40,654 nt of DNA, from contig JBJTWK010000023.1 in assembly GCA_046081705.1 (NCBI GenBank), forward strand, positions 1 through 40,654, in the 5' to 3' direction. Every line of letters starts with the position of its first letter. Within the stretch, counting starts at the first letter, position 1. The notes under the pieces were generated by a model. The model was not told the origin of the DNA. It ran no database searches and was given only the letters and a program-made list of their open reading frames with translations. This DNA comes from IMCC26256 sp046081705. Its GTDB lineage: Bacteria > Actinomycetota > Acidimicrobiia > IMCC26256. Made by a program: the position numbers and the translations under genes. Below, piece by piece: positions 17,943-29,597 of the stretch.

Positions 17943-17968
17943 TCCGGACGCGGTGTCGTGCACGCGGA

Positions 17969-19474
17969 TCACCCTCGGAACAGCAGCGTCGCGCGTTCGG
18001 CGACGTGCACGAGTGCGGCCGGCGCGACGCCCACGAGGACCGTGAGCGCGCAGGCGACGGCGATGACGATGGTGGTCCCCGGGTCGGCCCGGAGGGGTGT
18101 CGGGGGTGCCGCCTCCCCCTCCTCGACCGGGAGGAACATCGTGAGGACGATGCGGAGGTAGACGAAGGCGGCGATGGCGGCCGTGAGCATGCCGATGAGC
18201 GCCAGGAGGTAGGAGTCCCCGGCCACGGCGGCGGCGAACACCCGGAACTTGGCCACGAACCCGGCGGTGAGCGGGACCCCGGCCTGGGCCAGCAGGAGCA
18301 GGACGAACGCGTAGGCGAGGGCCGGGCGGCGCTGGGTCAGGCCCCGGAACCGGCTGAGACCCGAATCCGAGTCGCCCCGACCCGTGACGAGGCCGACCAC
18401 GGCGAAGGACCCCAGGGCGAGGAAGGCGTAGATCGCCAGGTAGCTGAGCGCGGCCGCCAGCCCTCGGGCGCTCGCCGCCTCGACCCCGATGAGGATGAAG
18501 CCGGCGTGGTTGATCGAGGAGTAGGCGAGCATGCGCTTGACGTCGGTCTGGACCACGGCGCCGATGGACCCGACGAGGAGCGAGAGGACCGCCAGGCCCC
18601 AGACGATCGGGCGCCAGTCGGCCGAGGTCGAACCGAGTCCGGTGTAGAGGACCCGCAGCAGGGCGGCGAAGGCGGCCGCCTTCGTCGCCGAGGCCATGAA
18701 GGCCGTGACCGGGGTCGGGGCGCCCTCGTAGACGTCCGGGGTCCACATCTGGAACGGCGCCGCTGCGACCTTGAAGCCGAGGCCGACGAGCATGAGCGCG
18801 AGCCCGGCGAGGAGTGCGCCCTCGTGGAGCAGGGTCGTGCCGGCCAGGAACCCGGCGATGAGGGTGAGGTTCGTCGAGCCGGTGGCGCCGTAGGTGAGGG
18901 CGACGCCGTAGAGGAACACCGCCGAGGCGAACGCTCCGAGCAGGAAGTACTTCAGGCCCGCCTCGAGCGAGGCCGTGCGCCGACGGTCGAACGCCGCGAG
19001 CACGTACAGCGGGATGGACACGATCTCGAGCGCCACGAACACGGCGATGAGGTCGTTCGCCGAGGCCATGGCGACCATGCCGGCGGACGACAGGAGCATG
19101 AGCGTGAGGTACTCGGGACCGTCGAACCGCTCGCGCACGAGGTAGCGGCTGGCGAGCAGCACCGCCATCGCGGTGGCGAACACGACGACGAGCCCGATGA
19201 ACGCGGCGAAGCCGTCGACCGCGACCATGCCGGAGAGCGACTGGTAGGGCCCGTCGACGCGGAACCGGTGCCACTGCGCGAGCAGCGCCACCGCAGCGAG
19301 GCCGAGGCCGAGCACGGTGAGCCCCATCGCCACCGGGTAGGCGGCGGGGCGCTTGCGGATGAGGGCGCGCGCCAGGACGATGGCGACCGCGGTCAGCCCG
19401 AGGATCGCGACCGGCGCGATCGACAGCCAGTCGACCCCGGGGGTGGTGATGCGGGCGGCGGCGAGCGCGCTCAC
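17969..19474 (-). CDS. nuoN: NADH-quinone oxidoreductase subunit N (cluster I)
   Basis: A 501-residue antiporter-like proton-pumping subunit. Landmarks: LEIVSIPLYVLAAFDRR, the Lys-bearing LEAGLKYFLLGAFASAV, FQMWTPDVYEGAPTPVTAFM, VKRMLAYSSINHAGF, and QAGVPLTAGFVAKFRVF. The GTG start forms a GTGA overlap with the nuoM stop. Last gene of the canonical 14-gene set; 97 bases separate it from cluster II nuoA. Confidence 0.96.
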   Translation of the reverse strand: MSALAAARITTPGVDWLSIAPVAILGLTAVAIVLARALIRKRPAAYPVAMGLTVLGLGLAAVALLAQWHRFRVDGPYQSLSGMVAVDGFAAFIGLVVVFATAMAVLLASRYLVRERFDGPEYLTLMLLSSAGMVAMASANDLIAVFVALEIVSIPLYVLAAFDRRRTASLEAGLKYFLLGAFASAVFLYGVALTYGATGSTNLTLIAGFLAGTTLLHEGALLAGLALMLVGLGFKVAAAPFQMWTPDVYEGAPTPVTAFMASATKAAAFAALLRVLYTGLGSTSADWRPIVWGLAVLSLLVGSIGAVVQTDVKRMLAYSSINHAGFILIGVEAASARGLAAALSYLAIYAFLALGSFAVVGLVTGRGDSDSGLSRFRGLTQRRPALAYAFVLLLLAQAGVPLTAGFVAKFRVFAAAVAGDSYLLALIGMLTAAIAAFVYLRIVLTMFLPVEEGEAAPPTPLRADPGTTIVIAVACALTVLVGVAPAALVHVAERATLLFRG

Positions 19475-21036
19475 TCGGCCTCCTCCGTCTCGGGGCCGGC
19501 CGGGGACTCCTCGATCTCGGGGGCCGACGGCGTCGGCGCCTCGTAGTCGGTCGTCCGCTCGACGTGGACGATGACCGCCTTCACCGACGGACCGATGCGG
19601 TCGAGCACCGGCCGCGGGTAGAAGCCGAGGAACAGGCTGAGCCCGAGCAGCGGGACCACGCAGGCGAGCTCACGGATGGAGAGATCACGGATTGTCGCGT
19701 TCTCCCCCTCCGGCACGCCGGTGAACGCCCGCTGCACCGCCCAGAGCAGGTACACCGCAGCCAGGATCACGCCGCTCGCCGCGACGACCGCGAACCAGCG
19801 GTGGGTGAGGAACGCACCGAGCAGTGCGAGGAACTCCCCGACGAACCCGGAGAAGCCCGGCAGGCCCACGGAGGCGAACGCCGTCATCACGAAGAGTCCG
19901 CCCATGACGGGCGCGGCCTTCCAGAGGCCACCGAAGTCGGCGATGAGCCGGGTGTGGCGTCGCTCGTAGAGGAAGCCCACGATGAGGAACAGCACGCCCG
20001 TCGTGAGACCGTGGGACAGCATCGTGAAGATCGCGCCGTCGAGGCCTTGCTGCGTGAGGGCGAAGATGCCGAGCACCACGAACCCGAGGTGCGCGATCGA
20101 GGAGTACGCGATGAGCCGCTTGAGGTCGGGCTGCATCGCCGCGACGATCGCGCCGTAGATGATGCCGACGACGGCGAGCGTGAGCAGCACCCACGCGTAC
20201 CGCACCGTCGGGTCCGGGAAGAGCGGCAGCACGAAGCGCAGGAATCCGTAGGTCCCGAGCTTCAGCATGAGGCCGGCGAGGATCACCGAGCCGGCCGTGG
20301 GCGCCTCGGTGTGCGCGTCGGGCAGCCAGGTGTGCAGCGGGAAGAGCGGCACCTTGACCGCGAACGCGATCGTGAACGCGGCGAAGAGCCACGCCGCGGT
20401 CGCGGGCGCGAGCCCGGCCGGCGCCCAACGCTGCAGCACGCGGATGTCGAAGGTGAGCAGACCGGTCGCGTCACGGTGCAGGTAGGCGACCGTGAGGATC
20501 CCCACGAGCAGGAACGCCGAGCCGGCCATCGTGTAGATGAAGAACTTCATCGCCGCGTACTGCCGACGACCGTGCCCCCAGCCCGCGATGAGGAAGTACA
20601 TCGGTACGAGCGAGAGCTCGAAGAACACGAAGAAGAGCACGAGGTCGAGCGAGAGGAAGGCGCCCATGAGGGCAGCCTCGAGCACGAGGATCCACGCGGT
20701 GAAGGCCTTGGCCCGATCGTCGACCCGCTGGGACGCGAGGAGCGCGATCGGCGTGAGGATCGCGTTGAGCACGACCATGAAGAGGCTGATGCCGTCGATC
20801 CCGACGATCCAGCGGATGCCGAGGTCGCTCGACCACGAGTGGTCCGAGAGGAACTGGTACCCGGCCCGACCCGTGCGGAAGTCGGCGAGCATCCAGAGCG
20901 CGAGGCCGAGCGTGGCGAGTGCCGTGACCTGTCCGATGATGCGGACGCTCTCGACCCGCTTGCCGCTGACCAGCGTGGTGGCGATGGCGCCGACGAGGGG
21001 CAGGATGATGAGCGCGGTGAGGACCGGGAACGTCAC
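19471..21036 (-). CDS. nuoM: NADH-quinone oxidoreductase subunit M (cluster I)
   Basis: A 521-residue antiporter-like subunit. Seen: FFVFFELSLVPMYFLIAGWG with the helix-5 Glu, AVKVPLFPLHTWLPDAHTE, LKRLIAYSSIAHLGFVVLG, and ASVGLPGFSGFVGEF. It has an acidic, proline-rich C-terminal tail of about 25 residues (TPSAPEIEESPAGPETEE) that cluster II NuoM lacks. The start is the GTG at 21036 sharing GTGA with the nuoL stop; the longer frame upstream is nuoL read out of frame. Confidence 0.95.
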   Translation of the reverse strand: MTFPVLTALIILPLVGAIATTLVSGKRVESVRIIGQVTALATLGLALWMLADFRTGRAGYQFLSDHSWSSDLGIRWIVGIDGISLFMVVLNAILTPIALLASQRVDDRAKAFTAWILVLEAALMGAFLSLDLVLFFVFFELSLVPMYFLIAGWGHGRRQYAAMKFFIYTMAGSAFLLVGILTVAYLHRDATGLLTFDIRVLQRWAPAGLAPATAAWLFAAFTIAFAVKVPLFPLHTWLPDAHTEAPTAGSVILAGLMLKLGTYGFLRFVLPLFPDPTVRYAWVLLTLAVVGIIYGAIVAAMQPDLKRLIAYSSIAHLGFVVLGIFALTQQGLDGAIFTMLSHGLTTGVLFLIVGFLYERRHTRLIADFGGLWKAAPVMGGLFVMTAFASVGLPGFSGFVGEFLALLGAFLTHRWFAVVAASGVILAAVYLLWAVQRAFTGVPEGENATIRDLSIRELACVVPLLGLSLFLGFYPRPVLDRIGPSVKAVIVHVERTTDYEAPTPSAPEIEESPAGPETEEAE

Positions 21037-23063
21037 AGCGACCGCACCAGGACGTAGACGAGGAGCGCGACCACGCCGGCGAACGCGACGAGCGCGTACT
21101 GCCGGACGATGCCGGACTGGAGTCGGCGCAGGCCCCCGCCGACCGCGCTCACCCCGCTGGCCACGCCGTTGACCGCGCCGTCGATCACGCCCTGATCGAC
21201 CACGCGGGCCGTCCAGTCGGCGAGGACCCGCAGCGGGCCGCCGACGAGTCGGCCGATGGCGGCGTCGACGTAGTAGGCGTTGCCGAACACGCGGCCGAGG
21301 ACGCCGAGTCGCCGATCGATCGGGTCGTCGGCGGGGTCGGTGAGCCCGCGGCGGTAGATCGAGACCGCCACGGCGATCGCCGTGACCGCGAGACCCACCG
21401 CGACGACCGAGAGGCCGAGGCCCGCGAGGAACGAGGTCGGAGTGATCGGCTCGACCCCCTCGAAGGCCGGCTCGAGGAAGTGGCCGAGGATCTCGATGCC
21501 CTTGAACGGCAGGATGAGCAACCCGCCGATCGTGGCGAGGAACGCGAGCACGAGCACCGGCGCGATCATCGTCGGTGATCCCTCGTGCGGATCGTGGGTG
21601 AGCCACGGCTCCTTCGGCGCCGCCGGGTACGCGATGGTGGGGCTCTCCGGCGAGATCTCGTGGTGGCCCGACGCGACGCCGTGGTCCGCGTGCTCCGCGT
21701 GCTCGGTGTCGTGGGCGCCCGCGGCCCGGAACCGCTCGTTGCCGAGGAAGACGAGGAAGGTCTCACGGGTCATGTAGAAGGCCGTGAGCATGGCGGTGAT
21801 GAGGCCGATCACCCACACCGCGTAGTCGCCGTGGAAGAACGCCTTGGCGAGGACCTCGTCCTTGGCCCAGAACCCGGCGAACGGCGGGAGCCCGGCGATG
21901 GCGAGCCAGGCGACGATGAACCCGAGCGCCGTGAGCGGCATGTAGCGGCGCAGCCCACCCATGGTGCGGATGTCCTGGTTCTCCTCGGTGCCGTGGATCA
22001 CGGTGCCCGAGCCGAGGAACAGCGCGGCCTTGAAGAAGGCGTGCGCCACGACGAGGCCGATCGCCGCACCGTACGCACCGACGCCGAGCGCGAGGAACAT
22101 GTACCCGAGCTGGCTGACGGTCGAGTAGGCGAGGACCCGCTTGATGTCGTTCTGGACGAGCGCCACCGTCGCCGCGGTGAGCGCGGTGATCGCGCCGACC
22201 CACATCACGACGTCCTGGGACACCTGGCTGGCCTCGAAGAACGGGTGCGCCCGGGCGACGATGAAGATGCCCGCGGTGACCATGGTGGCCGCGTGGATGA
22301 GCGCCGAGACCGGGGTCGGGCCCTCCATCGCGTCGGGCAACCAGAAGTGCAGCGGGATCTGGGCGCTCTTGCCGACCGCGCCGAGGAACAGGAGCAGAGC
22401 GATCGCCGTGGCGGTGCCACCGGCGAGCTCGCTCACGCCCTCGGCGGCCGCGCCGTAGTCGAGGGTCCCGAGGTGGGCGAAGATGAGGAACATCGCCAGC
22501 ATGAAGCCGAAGTCGCCGACCCGGGTCGTGACGAACGCCTTCTTGCCCGCGACCGCCGCCGAGTTCCGCTCGAACCAGAACGAGATGAGCAGGTACGAGC
22601 AGAGGCCCACACCCTCCCACCCGAGGAAGGTGACGAGGAAGGAGGACCCGAGCACGAGCACGAGCATCGACGCGACGAACAGGTTGAGGTACGCGAAGAA
22701 CCGGCTGAACCGGGCGTCACCGTGCATGTACCCGATCGAGTACAGGTGGATGAGCGTGGCGATCCCGGTGACGAAGAGGATCCAGGTGATCGAGATCGGA
22801 TCGGCGAGGAAGCCCATCTCGACCTCGAAGCCGCCCGAGGCGAACCAGTCGAAGACGGTGACGACGTGCCGGTGCTCCGCCTCCTTCGGGAGCCCGACGA
22901 AGGCCACCGCCATCACGATCGACGTGAGGAACGACAGGAACATGAGACCCGTCGCGATCCAGCCCGCGATCGGCTCCCCGATCCGCTTGCCGAACAGCAG
23001 CAGGACCGCCGCCCCGAACGCCGGGAGCGCCGGGACGAGCCAGATGAGGTCGAGCGTGCGCAT
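21033..23063 (-). CDS. nuoL: NADH-quinone oxidoreductase subunit L (cluster I)
   Basis: A 676-residue distal proton-pumping subunit. Landmarks: GWEGVGLCSYLLISFWF with the helix-5 Glu, RVGDFGFMLAMFL, SAQIPLHFWLPDAMEGPTPV, NDIKRVLAYSTVSQLGYMFL, AIAGLPPFAGFWAKDEV, then the long lateral-helix region and a final anchor (QYALVAFAGVVALLVYVLV). Between two late helices is a His-rich loop of about 55 residues with eight His (21588-21740), described under findings. The ATG shares a base with the nuoK stop. Confidence 0.96.
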   Translation of the reverse strand: MRTLDLIWLVPALPAFGAAVLLLFGKRIGEPIAGWIATGLMFLSFLTSIVMAVAFVGLPKEAEHRHVVTVFDWFASGGFEVEMGFLADPISITWILFVTGIATLIHLYSIGYMHGDARFSRFFAYLNLFVASMLVLVLGSSFLVTFLGWEGVGLCSYLLISFWFERNSAAVAGKKAFVTTRVGDFGFMLAMFLIFAHLGTLDYGAAAEGVSELAGGTATAIALLLFLGAVGKSAQIPLHFWLPDAMEGPTPVSALIHAATMVTAGIFIVARAHPFFEASQVSQDVVMWVGAITALTAATVALVQNDIKRVLAYSTVSQLGYMFLALGVGAYGAAIGLVVAHAFFKAALFLGSGTVIHGTEENQDIRTMGGLRRYMPLTALGFIVAWLAIAGLPPFAGFWAKDEVLAKAFFHGDYAVWVIGLITAMLTAFYMTRETFLVFLGNERFRAAGAHDTEHAEHADHGVASGHHEISPESPTIAYPAAPKEPWLTHDPHEGSPTMIAPVLVLAFLATIGGLLILPFKGIEILGHFLEPAFEGVEPITPTSFLAGLGLSVVAVGLAVTAIAVAVSIYRRGLTDPADDPIDRRLGVLGRVFGNAYYVDAAIGRLVGGPLRVLADWTARVVDQGVIDGAVNGVASGVSAVGGGLRRLQSGIVRQYALVAFAGVVALLVYVLVRSL

Positions 23064-23371
23064 CAGCCCCTCAGCTCCGCGATGTCATCGGCGGTCGCAC
23101 CGCTGCGTCGCCGTCGGAAGACGGCGACGATGAGAGCGAGACCGATGGCGACCTCGGCCGCGGCCACGACGAGGACGAAGAACACCGACACCTGACCGCC
23201 CACGTCGTCGAGCTGGGTGGAGAAGGCGACGAACGACAGGTTCACGGCGTTGAGCATGAGCTCGACGCACATGAACATCACGATGACGTTGCGCCGCACG
23301 AGCATGCCGACCCCGCCGATGGAGAACAGCAGCGCGGCGACGACGAGGTACCAGGTCGCGGTCGGGGTCAT
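23063..23371 (-). CDS. nuoK: NADH-quinone oxidoreductase subunit K (cluster I)
   Basis: A 102-residue three-helix subunit. Conserved glutamates appear in FMCVELMLNAVNLSFVAFS and in VLVVAAAEVAIGLALIVAVF. The ATG at 23371 overlaps the nuoJ stop (ATGA). The frame extends further upstream but that part is nuoJ read out of frame. Confidence 0.96.
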   Translation of the reverse strand: MTPTATWYLVVAALLFSIGGVGMLVRRNVIVMFMCVELMLNAVNLSFVAFSTQLDDVGGQVSVFFVLVVAAAEVAIGLALIVAVFRRRRSGATADDIAELRG

Positions 23372-23901
23372 GCCGACTCCTCCTCGTCGGCGTTCGACCG
23401 CCGGGCGAGGGCCACCCCGCCGACCACGCCCACGACGAGGAGCGCCGACGTGAGTTCGAACGGCCACAGGTAGGTGGTGAACAGGGCCCGTGCGACGTGC
23501 TCGACGTTGCCGCCTGCCCCGCCGCGCAGCGGCCCGGTCGCCGTCGTGGCGCCGGTCGCCCAGTGGTTGCCCATGATGCCGACGAGGAGCACGAACCCGA
23601 TGAGCCCGAGCCCGATGGCGAGAGGTCGCTGGATGCGCAGCGGATCGCCGAGGGACTCCTCGCGGTCGACGCCGAGCAGCATGATGACGAACAGGAAGAG
23701 CACGACGATCGCCGACGCGTACACGATGACCTGCACCGCCGAGAGCAGGTACGCCTTCTGGAGCACGAAGAACCCGGCGATCGCGAGCAGGGTGCCCACG
23801 AGCCAGAGCGCCGAGTGGACCGGGTTGCGCGAGATCACGACGCCGATCGCCCCACCGAGGGCGATCGCAGCGAAGACCACGAACAGGATGGTCACGAACA
23901 T
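23368..23901 (-). CDS. nuoJ: NADH-quinone oxidoreductase subunit J (cluster I)
   Basis: A 177-residue five-helix membrane subunit. The family core AVQVIVYASAIVVLFLFVIM (helix 3) and ISRNPVHSALWLVGTLL are visible, and the last helix FELTSALLVVGVVGGVALAR precedes a short charged tail (RRSNADEEESA). The ATG shares one base with the nuoI stop. Confidence 0.96.
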   Translation of the reverse strand: MFVTILFVVFAAIALGGAIGVVISRNPVHSALWLVGTLLAIAGFFVLQKAYLLSAVQVIVYASAIVVLFLFVIMLLGVDREESLGDPLRIQRPLAIGLGLIGFVLLVGIMGNHWATGATTATGPLRGGAGGNVEHVARALFTTYLWPFELTSALLVVGVVGGVALARRSNADEEESA

Positions 23902-24488
23902 CAGCCGGCCTGCCCCTGCTCCGGCTCGCGCACGCCGAAGCCGAGTTCGCCCGACCAGTTGACCCGGCCCTCGTAGTCGGCGTCACCGGCCGGCGAGGTG
24001 GCCCGCATCCAACCACTCGTCCGGTCGTCCTCGTCGCCGAGCCACAGCTCCCACGGCTGGCGACGGGCCCGCCCCTCGTCGTCGACGAGCAGTTCGGCCT
24101 TCGTGTAGATGGCGTCGGCCCGGTTGTCGAAGGAGAACTCGAAGAGCTTCGACTCCGTGATGGCCTCGGTCGGGCAGGCCTCCACGCACATGTCGCAGTG
24201 GATGCAGCGCAGGTAGTTGATCTCGTAGACGAAGCCGTACCGCTCGCCCGGCGACACCGGGGCGTCGGGCGGGTTGTCGGCGCCGCGCACGTAGATGCAC
24301 TTCGCCGGGCACACGCCGGCGCACAGCTCGCAGCCGATGCACTTCTCCATGCCGTCCTCGTACCGGTTCAGCACGTGACGACCGTGGAAGCGGTCGGGCT
24401 TCGGGCGCTTGGTCGTCGGGTAGTCCCCGGTGACCCGCGGCTTGAACATCTGCTTCAGCGTCACACCGAAGCCGGAGAATCGGCCCAC
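23901..24488 (-). CDS. nuoI: NADH-quinone oxidoreductase subunit I, 2x[4Fe-4S] (cluster I)
   Basis: A 195-residue subunit carrying clusters N6a/N6b. Ligand sets: CIGCELCAGVCPAKC and CIHCDMCVEACPTEA. N-terminal SGFGVTLKQMFKPRVTGDYP is typical, and the C-terminal extension (WLGDEDDRTSGW onward) is common in actinobacterial NuoI. The GTG start overlaps the nuoH TAG by one base (TAGTG). Confidence 0.96.
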   Translation of the reverse strand: MGRFSGFGVTLKQMFKPRVTGDYPTTKRPKPDRFHGRHVLNRYEDGMEKCIGCELCAGVCPAKCIYVRGADNPPDAPVSPGERYGFVYEINYLRCIHCDMCVEACPTEAITESKLFEFSFDNRADAIYTKAELLVDDEGRARRQPWELWLGDEDDRTSGWMRATSPAGDADYEGRVNWSGELGFGVREPEQGQAG

Positions 24489-25693
24489 TACCGGATCTCC
24501 TCCAGGAACTCACTGCGCTTCGGCATCGACAGCCGGAGCACGCCCAGTACGGCGACCGCACCGACCACGGCGGCCGGGACGACGAGGAACAGGTTCCAGT
24601 CCTGATCGCGGCCGACGATGATCGTGCCGCTCACCATGATCCAGAGGAACGCGAGCTCGATGAGCCACTTCCAGCCGAGGTCCATGAGCTGGTCGTACCG
24701 CAGGCGGGGCAGCGAGGCCCGGATCCACACGGTGCCGAAGAGCAGCGCGAGCAACTTGGCCACGAACCAGAAGATCGGCATGAGCCAGGTGTTCACCGGG
24801 TTGTCGGCCGACAGGAACCCGATGGACGGACCGGAGGGTCCGCCGAGGAACAGGGTCACGGCGATCGCCGACATCGTGATGAGGTTCATGAACTCGGCGA
24901 GGAAGAAGATCGCGAACCGGATGCCCGTGTACTCGGTGTGGAAGCCGCCCACGAGTTCCTGCTCGGCCTCCACGAGGTCGAACGGCGGGTGGTTCGTCTC
25001 GGCCACGGCCGAGATGATGTAGATGACGAACGCGATGAACGCCGGCACCACGTACCAGCGGCCGAGCGAGGTGAGCCCGGTCCACGTCTGCTGCTCCGCG
25101 ATCGCCCGGGTCGAGAGCGTGCGGGTCTGGAGCAGCACCCCGACGATGGCGAGTCCGAACGCCGCCTCGTAGGAGAGGAGTTGGGCCGAGGCGCGCACGG
25201 AGCCGAGGAGCGGGTACTTCGAGCCCGAGGCCCAACCGGCGAGCATGACGCCGTAGAGGCCGAGGCCCGACATCATGAGCAGGAACAGGATGCCGATCGG
25301 GATGTCCGCGAGTTGGACGTAGGTCCAGTGGCCCGCGATCGAGACCTTGCCGCCGATCGGCACGATCGCGAACGCGAGGAACGCGGTCATCAGCGAGATG
25401 TATGGAGCGAGGAAGAACACCCGGCGGTCCGCGGTGTCCGGGACCGACTGCTCCTTGAAGAACAGCTTGATGCCGTCGGCGAGGGTCTGGAGCAGGCCCC
25501 ACGGGCCGGCCGTGTCCGGACCCACGCGGTTCTGCATATCGGCGATGACCTTGCGCATGAACCAGACGTAGAACATCACGGCGACGAGCAGGAACGCGAA
25601 GATCGCGATCGTCTTGCCGATCACGATGAGGACGACCGTGAGGTCGATCGGCCCGTTGAGGAGCGGGTCGCCCGCGGCGAGGAGACGGTTCAC
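24488..25693 (-). CDS. nuoH: NADH-quinone oxidoreductase subunit H (cluster I)
   Basis: A 401-residue membrane subunit at the quinone channel. Seen: MRKVIADMQNRVGPDTAGPW, the acidic loop KLFFKEQSVPDTADRRVFFL, GWASGSKYPLLGSVRASAQL, the ETNHPPFDLVEAEQELVGGF quinone-site loop, RASLPRLRYDQLMDLGWKWL, and two further C-terminal helical segments. The GTG start shares GTGA with the nuoG stop. Confidence 0.96.
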   Translation of the reverse strand: MNRLLAAGDPLLNGPIDLTVVLIVIGKTIAIFAFLLVAVMFYVWFMRKVIADMQNRVGPDTAGPWGLLQTLADGIKLFFKEQSVPDTADRRVFFLAPYISLMTAFLAFAIVPIGGKVSIAGHWTYVQLADIPIGILFLLMMSGLGLYGVMLAGWASGSKYPLLGSVRASAQLLSYEAAFGLAIVGVLLQTRTLSTRAIAEQQTWTGLTSLGRWYVVPAFIAFVIYIISAVAETNHPPFDLVEAEQELVGGFHTEYTGIRFAIFFLAEFMNLITMSAIAVTLFLGGPSGPSIGFLSADNPVNTWLMPIFWFVAKLLALLFGTVWIRASLPRLRYDQLMDLGWKWLIELAFLWIMVSGTIIVGRDQDWNLFLVVPAAVVGAVAVLGVLRLSMPKRSEFLEEIR

Positions 25694-28289
25694 CGGACGG
25701 TCTCCACCCGGAGGTCGGTCACGACGCTCGTCGCGTCGACGAGGTCCCCGACCCCGACCCCGGGGAGGTTGAAGGTCATGACGGCGACCCCCAGGGGTAC
25801 CGACGCGTCGCCGGTGAGGACGAGGGTCTGGGTACCGCGTGCGGTGGTGATGCGGACCGGATCGCCCTCACCCACGCCGATGCGCGTGATCTCCTGCGGG
25901 TGCACGCGCAGCGCCGGTTCCGGCACGAGGCCGGCGAGTGACGGCGACGCGCTCACGGTGCGACCGGCGTCGTAGAGGCGTCGGCCGGCGACGAGTCGCA
26001 ACGCGTAGTTGTCGCGGCCCGGGGTCGGCCGGGCCTCCGCCCCCCGCCAGGCGATCGCGGCCGCCGCCGGGAGCACCGACTCCTCGACGGACCCGGTCGC
26101 CTCGGCGTCCGCCTCGGCGCTCGGGGCCTCGTCGGTCGCGTCGGTGGTCGCCGGTTCGGGCTCCTCGGGGGCGATCGGCTCCCATGAGAAGTCGGTCACC
26201 GGGATGCGCCGGGCCTCGAGCACGAGGTCGTCGCGGTGCTCGGCGAGGGGCAGCACCACGCCGTCCCGGGCGCGCCGGATGAGCGTGGCGTCCACCTCGG
26301 CGAACGCGGGGGCCACCCGGGCGATCTCGTCCTGGAGTTCGGTCTCGTCCTCGAGGTCGAAGTCGGTGCCCAGCCGCAGCGCGAGCTCGCCCGCGATCCG
26401 CCAGTCGGGCATCGGGCTGCCGTCGGGCGACACCTTGCGCGCCACCCGCTGCACCCGACCCTCGAGGTTCGTCGTGGTGCCGGCCTGCTCGCCCCACACC
26501 GACACGGGGAGCACCACATCGGCGGCCGCGGCGGCCTCGGTGAGGGTCGCGTCGACCGCGACCACGAAGCCGGCGCCGTGGACGCCGGCGCGGGCGAGGT
26601 GGCGATCGGGGAAGTCGTCGGTGATGTCGGCGCCCAGGAGCACGAGCGCACCGATCCGTCCCTCGGCGGCCGCGCCGAGCACCCCGGTGGCGTCCAGCCC
26701 GCGCGCCTCGGGCACCCGACCCCAGGCGCGTCGGAACCGATCCGCACCGTCCTCGAGCGACACACGACCCGGGAGCACACCCGGCGCGAGCCCGAGTTCG
26801 AGCGCACCCCGCACGTTGCCGCGGCGCAGCGCCATGAGGAACCGGGACTCCGGCAGCGCGGCGAGCACGCCCGCCGCGGCCACCGTGGCGTCCTCGGCGG
26901 TCGCGACGTCCGGGCGACCGAGCACGACGACGATCGGGCCGGATCGGCCCTCGATGAGCGGCGCGAGTGCCGCAGCGACGTCGCGGGCGGCGGTCCCCTG
27001 CTCGGCCGGCAGGTGGCGGACGGTCGCCGCCGCGTACTTCGAGAGTCCGTGGTCGAGCGCGCTCACGTCCACGAGCGGGACCCCGAGGTCGACCGCGGCG
27101 CGGCGCACGCGCAGGTAGAGGACCGGCAGCTCCTCCTTGAGGTCGGGAGCGAGCAGCACGATCGCGGCCGCGCGATCGAGATCCGGGATGGTCGCGCCGG
27201 GGAGGCCGAGCACGAGTTCGGCCGGGAGACCGTCGCCGAGCTGCGCATCGACGTGGTCGGTCCCGATGACGCCCTTGGCGAGGCGGGCCCACGCGTACGC
27301 GTCCTCGTTCGTGCCACGGGCCCCGCCGAGCACCGCGACGCTCGCCGGACCGTGGAGGTCGAGGGCCCGCTGGATGCCCGCCGCCGCCGCGTCGAGGGCC
27401 TCCGGCCACGAGCACGGGACGAGGGCCCCGTCGCGACGCACCATCGGGGTGCGCACCCGCGTGTCGGCGTGCACGGCCTCGACCCCGAACCGACCCTTGT
27501 CGCAGAGCCAGCCGTGGTTCGTGGGCTCGACGTCGACGCCGAGCATCCGCACGACGCGGTTCGAGGAGGACTCCACCGAGCCGCGGCAGCCCACCGAGCA
27601 GATCTGGCAGGTGGTCTCGACGCTCGCGAGGTCCCACGGGCGAGCCTTGAACCGGTACGGCTTCGCCGTGAGCGCGCCGACGGGGCACACCTGGACCGTG
27701 TTGCCCGAGAAGTACGAGACGAACGGGTCGTCGGGGTAGGTGATGACCTGCATCTGGCCACCCCGCTCACCGAAGTCGATGAGGGGATCGCCGGCGATGT
27801 CGTCGGCGAAGCGGGTGCAGCGGCTGCACTGGATGCAGCGCTCGCGGTCGAGCAGCACGAGGTCCGAGATCGGGATCGGCTTCTCGTAGTGCCGCTTCTC
27901 CTCGACGTAGCGCGACTCCGCCGGCCCGAACGCCAGCGTCTGGTCCTGGAGCGGGCACTCGCCGCCGCGGTCGCAGACCGGGCAGTCGAGCGGGTGGTTG
28001 ATGAGGAGGAACTCGAGGACGCCGTCCTGGGCCTTCTTGACCGTCTCGGACTGGGTGGAGACGACCATGCCGTCGGTGACGGTGGTGGTGCAGGCCGGCG
28101 GCAGGCCGCGCACACCGTCGACCTCGACGAGGCACATGCGGCACATGCCGACCGGCTTCATGCGTTCGTGCCAGCAGAAGCGGGGCACGAACGTGCCGTT
28201 GTCCTGCGCGACCTTGATGAGCAGTTCGCCCTTGTCGGCCTGCACCTCACGACCGTCGATCGTGACGGAGACCTTCTCCTGCGCGTCGC

Positions 28290-28293
<4 letters not shown>
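25690..28293 (-). CDS. nuoG: NADH-quinone oxidoreductase subunit G (cluster I)
   Basis: An 867-residue 75-kDa-type subunit. Order: [2Fe-2S] N1b ligands Cys40, Cys51, Cys54, Cys68; His-liganded N5 motif HPLDCPVCDRGGECPLQD; N4 ligands in RCIQCSRCTRF and VQVCPVGAL; then TTCQICSVGC plus a Cys 27 residues later, which exactly fits the extra N7 cluster (CxxCxxxCx27C) found in Thermus, E. coli and actinobacteria. A molybdopterin-oxidoreductase-like domain follows and a C-terminal dinucleotide-binding domain, separated by an acidic linker near residue 700. The ATG at 28293 overlaps the nuoF stop (ATGA), preferred over a start 5 codons upstream. Confidence 0.96.
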
Positions 28294-29596
<1,303 letters not shown>

Positions 29597-29597
<1 letters not shown>

